A program made the position numbers and the translations under genes. The notes below the pieces were generated by a model. That model worked only from the letters and a program-made list of their open reading frames with translations. It ran no database searches and was not told the origin of the DNA. Of a stretch of DNA of 64,000 nucleotides, positions 59,401 through 64,000 are shown piece by piece. How positions within the stretch are numbered: position 1 is the stretch's first letter; each line of letters starts with the position of its first letter. Origin of the DNA: Dromaius novaehollandiae (lineage: Eukaryota; Chordata; Aves; Casuariiformes; Dromaiidae). The stretch lies in the NCBI RefSeq assembly GCF_036370855.1, contig NC_088102.1:70503601-70567600 (forward strand), written 5' to 3'.

Positions 59401-62400
59401 ATCTGCCCCGGGCTCTGCGCCGGGGGGGGCTGCGGTCTGCGCGCGGCTGGTGCCCCCGGCGGGGCGGGTGTCCCCACGGGGGTCCCGGGTGCCGTCCCCC
59501 CGGCGGGCGCCCCGCAGCCTCGGCGGCCGCCCTGTCCCCGCAGCCAAGTGGAAGACGCCGTTCCAGGCCAAGGACACGATGCCGCAGCCCTTCCTGCGCC
59601 CCGGGCGCTCCTCCGTCCTCGTCCCCACCATGACCAGCAAGAAGTACCCCGTGGCCTCCTTCAGCGAGCCCGGCCTGCGGGCCCTGGTACGGCCCCGCTG
59701 CCCGCGGAGCCCAGCGGCCGCCATGCCGCCTCCTGACCTCACTTCCTCTGCGGCCAAGCAGCGGCCATTCCGGGTTTTGACCTCGCTTCCGGTAGAGCCC
59801 AGTAGCGGCCGTGAGGGGTCATGACCTCACTTCCTGCAGAGCCAAGCAGGGGCCATGCTGGGTCATGACCTCACTTCCTGCAGAGCCCAGTAGCAGTGGC
59901 CATGCTGGGTCATGACCTCACTTCCTGCAGAGCCAAGCAGGGGCCATGCTGGCTCATGACCTCACTTCCTATAGAGCCCAGTAGCGGCCATGCTGGGTCA
60001 TGACCTCACTTCCTACAAAGCCAAGCAGCAGTGGCCATGCTGGGTCATGACCTCACTTCCTGCAGAGCCCAGTAGCAGTGGCCATGCTGGGTCATGACCT
60101 CACTTCCTGCAGAGCCCAGTAGCAGCAGCATGCTGGGTCATGACCTCACTTCCTGCAGAGCCCAGTAGCAGCAGCCATGCTGGGTCATGACCTCACTTCC
60201 TGCAGAGCCCAGTAGCAGCGGCCATGCTGGGTCATGACCTCACTTCCTGCAGAGCCCAGTAGCAGCGGCCATGCTGGGTCATGACCTCACTTCCTGCAGA
60301 GCCCAGTAGCAGCGGCCATGCTGGGTCATGACCTCACTTCCTGCAGAGCCCAGTAGCAGCGGCCATGCTGGGTCATGACCTCACTTCCTGCAGAGCCCAG
60401 TAGCAGCGGCCATGCTGGCTCATGACCTCACTTCCTGCAGAGCCCAGTAGCAGCGGCCATGCTGGGTCAGGACCTCACTTCCTGCAGAGCCCAGTAGCAG
60501 CAGCATGCTGGGTCATGACCTCACTTCCTGCAGAGCCCAGTAGCAGCGGCCATGCTGGGTCATGACCTCACTTCCTGCAGAGCCCAGTAGCAGCAGCATG
60601 CTGGGTCATGACCTCACTTCCTATAGGCCCCAGTAGCAGTGGCTATGCTGGGTCATGACCTCACTTCCTGCAGAGCCCAGTAGCAGCAGCATGCTGGGTC
60701 ATGACCTCACTTCCTATAGGCCCCAGTAGCAGCGGCCATGCTGGGTCATGACCTCACTTCCTGCAGAGCCCAGTAGCAGCAGCATGCTGGGTCATGACCT
60801 CACTTCCTGCAGAGCCCAGTAGCAGCGGCCATGCTGGCTCAGGACCTCACTTCCTGCAGAGCCCAGTAGCAGCGGCCATGCTGGCTCAGGACCTCACTTC
60901 CTGTGCTGGCTCGTGCCCGGCCACCCCGGGCGGAGCGGCGTGCTGCCCGGGGGGCCGCCGGCGCTGAGCCCGTCCCTCCCGCAGGTGGGGCGGCTCCAGC
61001 TGAGCCAGGGCGTGAGCCTGGTGGTGGTGCTGCCGCCAGGCGCCCCGGGGGCCCTGCAGGCGCTGGAGGCGGCGCTGAGCCCCGCCGTCTTCCTCGCCCT
61101 GCTGCGCAAGGCGGCCGCCCTCCCGCCCCGGCCCACCGTGCTGGCCCTGCCCCGCTTCCGCCTCGACCGCACCCAGGACGTCGTGGCCGTCGTCCACGAG
61201 ATGGGTAAGGACGGGGCCCCGGCCCCCGCTGCTGGCACCGTCGCCTGGCAGGGGCCGTCACTTCCTGGGGGGGGGTGACATCACTTCCTGTGCAGGAACC
61301 ACCACGGCATGACATCACACGCTGTGCAGGAAGTGATGTCCCCTCCAGGAGGCACCTCCCGGGCCCTCGTCCCCACGCGGCCCCCCGCAGGAGCCCCCTG
61401 CCCTGTCTCCAGTGCCCCCCATGTCCCTCCCCCACCGGGGCCCTGGTGTCCCTTGTGCCCACAGTGTCCCCCCAAGCCCTCCTGTCCCTTGATGTCCCCT
61501 AGTGCCCGCAGCGTCCCCAGTGTCCCTTGGTGGCCCAGCATCCCCCGGTACCAATGTCCCCAATGTCCCCCCCAACTCTTCTGTCCCTGGATGTTCCCCA
61601 GTGTCCCTGGTGGCCCAGTGTCTACTAGTGTCCCCCAGGGCCCACAGTGTCCCAGGTTTCCCTTGGTGTCCCTGGTGTCCCCAGTGATCCCAGTGTCTCC
61701 TAGCATCCTGGTGCCTCCACCATCTTAGGTGTCCCTTGGTGCCCTGATGTCCCCCAGAACCCCAGTGTCCCCAGTGCCCCTGCTGTCCCTGAGCACCCCC
61801 GTGTCCCATGTGTCCCTGGGTGCCCCAGTGTCCCCCAGCACCATGGTGTCCCCAGTGCCCCTGGTGTCCTTGGGTTCCCCAGTGTCCCCCAGCAACCTGG
61901 TGTCCCATGCGTCCCCAGTGCCCCTGGTGTCCCTGAGCACCCCCGTGTCCCATGTGTCCCTGGGTGCCCCAGTGTCCCCCAGCACCCTGGTGTCCCCAGT
62001 GCCCCTAGTGTCCCTGGGTGCCTCTGTGTCCCCCAGTGCCCTCCAGCACTGTGGTGTCCCCAGTGCCCCTGGGTGCCCCAGTGCCCCCCAGCACCCTGGT
62101 GTCCCATGTGTCCCCAACACCCCGGTGTCCCTGGGCACCCCCACGTCCCCCAGCACCCCGGTGTCCCCAGCACCCCAGTGTCCCTGGGCGCCCCCATGTC
62201 CCCCAGCACCGCGGTGTCCCCAGCACCCCGGTGTCCCTGGGCGCCCCCACGTCCCCCAGCACCGCGGTCTCCCCAGCACCCCAGTGTCCCTGGGCGCCCC
62301 CACGTCCCCCAGCACCGCGGTGTCCCCAGCACCCCGGTGTCCCTGGGCACCCCCACGTCCCCCAGCACCGCAGTGTCCCCAGCACCCCGGTGTCCCTGGG

Positions 62401-63116
62401 CGCCCCCACGTCCCCCAGCACCGCGGTGTCCCCAGCACCGCGGTGTCCCTGGGCACCCCCATGTCCCCCAGCACCCTGGTGTCCCATGTGTCCCCAGCAC
62501 CCCGGTGTCCCTGGGCGCCCCCACGTCCCCCAGCACCGCGGTGTCCCCAGCACCCCGGTGTCCCTGGGCACCCCCATGTCCCCCAGCACCCTGGTGTCCC
62601 ATGTGTCCCCAGCACCCCGGTGTCCCTGGGCGCCCCCACGTCCCCCAGCACCGCGGTGTCCCCAGCACCCCGGTGTCCCTGGGCACACCCATGTCCCCCA
62701 GCACCCTGGTGTCCCATGTGTCCCCAGCACCCCGGTGTCCCTGGGCGCCCCCACGTCCCCCAGCACCGCGGTGTCCCCAGCACCCCGGTGTCCCTGGGCG
62801 CCCCCACGTCCCCCAGCACCGCGGTGTCCCCGGTGCCCGTGGGCGCCTCACGCCCGTCCCCGCAGACTACGGGCTGTTCCTGGACGCGGAGCTGTGCGGG
62901 CTGGCGCCGGGGCGGGAGGCGGCGGTGGACGCGGCGCGGCACCGGGCGGTGCTGGCGCTGGACGAGGCCGGCGTGGAGGCGGCGGGCGCCCTGGCCACCT
63001 CGCTGGCCCGCACCGCCAACGTCTTCGAGGCCCTGCGGCCCTTCCTCTTCGTGCTGTGGGACGACGCCCGCGCCTTCCCCCTCTTCATGGGCCGCCTCAG
63101 CGACCCCCAGCCCTGA
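56470..63116 (+). CDS. SERPING1: Plasma C1 inhibitor (serpin G1)
   Basis: Secreted serpin that inactivates C1r/C1s, MASPs, kallikrein and factor XII. Coding exons: 56470-56529, 56627-57170, 58180-58317, 58410-58613, 59544-59686, 60985-61204, 62866-63116; 1,560 nt, 519 residues (human 500), phases close. Signal peptide MKLWLSLVCLATVAAASVTP. A mucin-like Ser/Thr/Pro-rich N-terminal domain follows (APSPGTELATGPASTSPSPT). Serpin body blocks: FALRFYQRLAEATEPSTNLL, FSPINVALGLSHLL, SASQIFHH, LVLLSAVYFQAKWKTPF, MTSKKYPVASF. The reactive loop reads GVEAAGALATSLAR/TANVFE with P1 Arg conserved (codon 63009-63011), then PFLFVLWDDARAFPLFMGR. Four cysteines (PPCPG, EVCGE, PRCVH, ELCGL) match the two human disulfides. 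Four introns are repeat-filled. No AATAAA was seen between the stop and the window end, so the 3' end is undefined. Confidence 0.97.
57180..58100. repeat. SERPING1 intron repeat (CTATGGGCACCG)
   Basis: About 0.9 kb of 12-15-bp units CTATGGGCACCG, CTATGGGGCACCA and CTACGAACACTG in variable order. Fills the intron 57171-58179. Confidence 0.95.
58625..59420. repeat. SERPING1 intron repeat (GGGATCTGCCCTGGGAC)
   Basis: Units of about 15-30 bp, CTGGGATCTGCTCTGGGG and ATCTGCCCTGGGACC. Fills the intron 58614-59543. Confidence 0.94.
59810..60905. repeat. 46/47-bp array with palindromic nuclear-receptor and ETS motifs
   Basis: About 23 units: GCTGGGTCATGACCTCACTT, CCTGCAGAGCCCAGTAGCAG, CGGCCAT. Nineteen units carry GGGTCATGACCT, one base from the palindromic thyroid-response element AGGTCATGACCT. 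Nearly all carry CACTTCCTG (CAGGAAGTG reversed, an ETS site). It lies in the SERPING1 intron 59687-60984 and stops 80 bp before the next exon. Confidence 0.97.
61400..62845. repeat. SERPING1 last-intron minisatellite
   Basis: Degenerate at the left; from about 62090 a cleaner array of 53-56-bp units (CACCCCGGTGTCCCTGGGCG, CCCCCACGTCCCCCAGCACC, GCGGTGTCCCCAG). It ends 20-30 bp before the final exon. The intron start (61255-61345) carries scattered ACATCACTTCCTG copies related to the previous intron's array. Confidence 0.95.
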
Positions 63117-63119
63117 CGC

Positions 63120-63955
63120 CCCCGCCACCTCCCTCCTTCCTTCCCTCCTCCTCTCCCTCCTTCCTTCCCTCCTTCCCTTTCTCTTTCCTTCCCTCTCTCC
63201 GTCTCTCCTCCTTCCCTTTCTCCTCCCACCCCTCCCTCTCTCCCTTGCTCCCTTCCTTCCCTCCTTCCTCCCCTCTCTTTCCTTCCCTTGCTCTCTCCTG
63301 CTCACTCTCTTTCCCCCTCCTCCCCCTCTCCTTCCCTCCCTCCTCCTCTCCCTCCCTCCCCCTTCCCTCCCTCCTCCTTCTCTCCCTCCCTCCTCCTCTG
63401 CCTCCCTCTTGCCCAGCTCCCTCTTTCCTTCCCTCCTTCCCTTTCTCTTTCCTTCCCTCTCTCCCTCCCTCCTCCTTCCCTCCCTCTCTCCTCCTTCCCT
63501 CTCTCCTCCCACCCCCTCTCTCTCCCTTGCTCCCTTCCTTCCCCCCTCCTCCCCCTCTCCTTCCCTCCCTCCTCCTTCTCTCCCTCCTTCTTCCTTCCCT
63601 CCTTCTCTCCTTCCTTCTTCCTTCCCTCCTTCTCTCCTTCCTTCCCTCCCTCTTCCCTCCTCCTTCCTCCTCTCCCTCCTTCCTTCCCTCTCTCCTTCAC
63701 TCCCTCCTCCTTCCTTCCCTCTCTCCTTCCCCTTCCTTCCATCCTCCTTCCTTCCCTCCTCCTCTGTCCTTCCCTTCCTCCTTCCCTCTCTCCTTCCCCT
63801 TCCCTCCCTCCTCCTCCCCCTTCCTTCCCTCCTCCTTCCCTCCCTCCTCCTCTGTCTCCTTCCCTCCTCCTTCCCTCTCTCCTTCCCTCTCTCCTTCCCT
63901 CCCTCCTTCCCTCCCTCCTTCCCTCCCTCCTTCCCTCCCTCCTTCCCTCCCCACA
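63120..63955. repeat. Polypyrimidine tract (CCTTCCCTCCTC)n
   Basis: About 835 bp that are almost purely C and T on the plus strand, made of CCTTCCCTCC, CTCCTTCC and CTCTCTCC words. It starts directly after the SERPING1 stop. A splice-acceptor-like CCTCCCCACAG follows at 63945-63956. It is either in the SERPING1 3'UTR or just beyond it. Confidence 0.95.
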
Positions 63956-64000
63956 GCCCTCTCCCCCCCCCGCTCCCTGCCAGCCCCGTGGTGCTGCGGG

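Overview
This is a vertebrate nuclear window of very high GC content, with nine multi-exon protein-coding genes. Their order and strands match the human 11q12.1 block: SSRP1(-), P2RX3(+), a PRG2/PRG3-type gene(-), SLC43A3(-), RTN4RL2(+), TIMM10(-), SMTNL1(+), UBE2L6(-), SERPING1(+). The reconstructed SSRP1 has 706 codons. Extreme GC, short exons, very compact spacing and a G- or C-rich minisatellite in almost every larger intron and intergenic gap all suggest a bird, probably a GC-rich microchromosome or dot-chromosome segment (inference). Exon boundaries were read by hand from splice sites and homology. Phase arithmetic closes for every gene, but no transcript evidence was available.

Layout. 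1-2345: CpG island (possible promoter of the upstream neighbour, TNKS1BP1 in human) and intergenic DNA. 2350-9977: SSRP1. 9978-11677: CpG-rich divergent promoter region. 11678-16112: P2RX3 with a minisatellite in its 3'UTR. 16309-19880: eosinophil major-basic-protein-like gene. 19690-24710: an inverted repeat and a 3.4 kb 58-bp satellite array. 24952-32800: SLC43A3. 32801-37949: CpG-rich gap with three repeat fields, one carrying 16 RBPJ-type sites. 37950-42695: RTN4RL2. 42696-44980: GT-rich array and a TATA/TAATCC cluster where SLC43A1 lies in human. 44982-45884: TIMM10. 46270-47040: C-rich array. 47264-52359: SMTNL1. 52411-54461: UBE2L6. 54600-55985: CATAGAGA-type array. 56228-63116: SERPING1, then a polypyrimidine tract to the end of the window.

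The genes are not an operon and do not share one pathway. They are a conserved synteny block: chromatin (SSRP1), sensory ATP signalling (P2RX3), granulocyte defence (PRG2-like), nucleobase transport (SLC43A3), axon-growth signalling (RTN4RL2), mitochondrial import (TIMM10), muscle contractility (SMTNL1), interferon-linked conjugation (UBE2L6) and complement/contact-system control (SERPING1).

The most notable observations are tandem arrays whose units embed consensus transcription-factor sites (RBPJ, palindromic nuclear receptor plus ETS, CCAAT); loss of the catalytic Asn of the HPN motif in UBE2L6; a mirrored copy of PRG2-like intron 1 next to the large array; a GC-AG intron in P2RX3; and the absence of SLC43A1 from the block.
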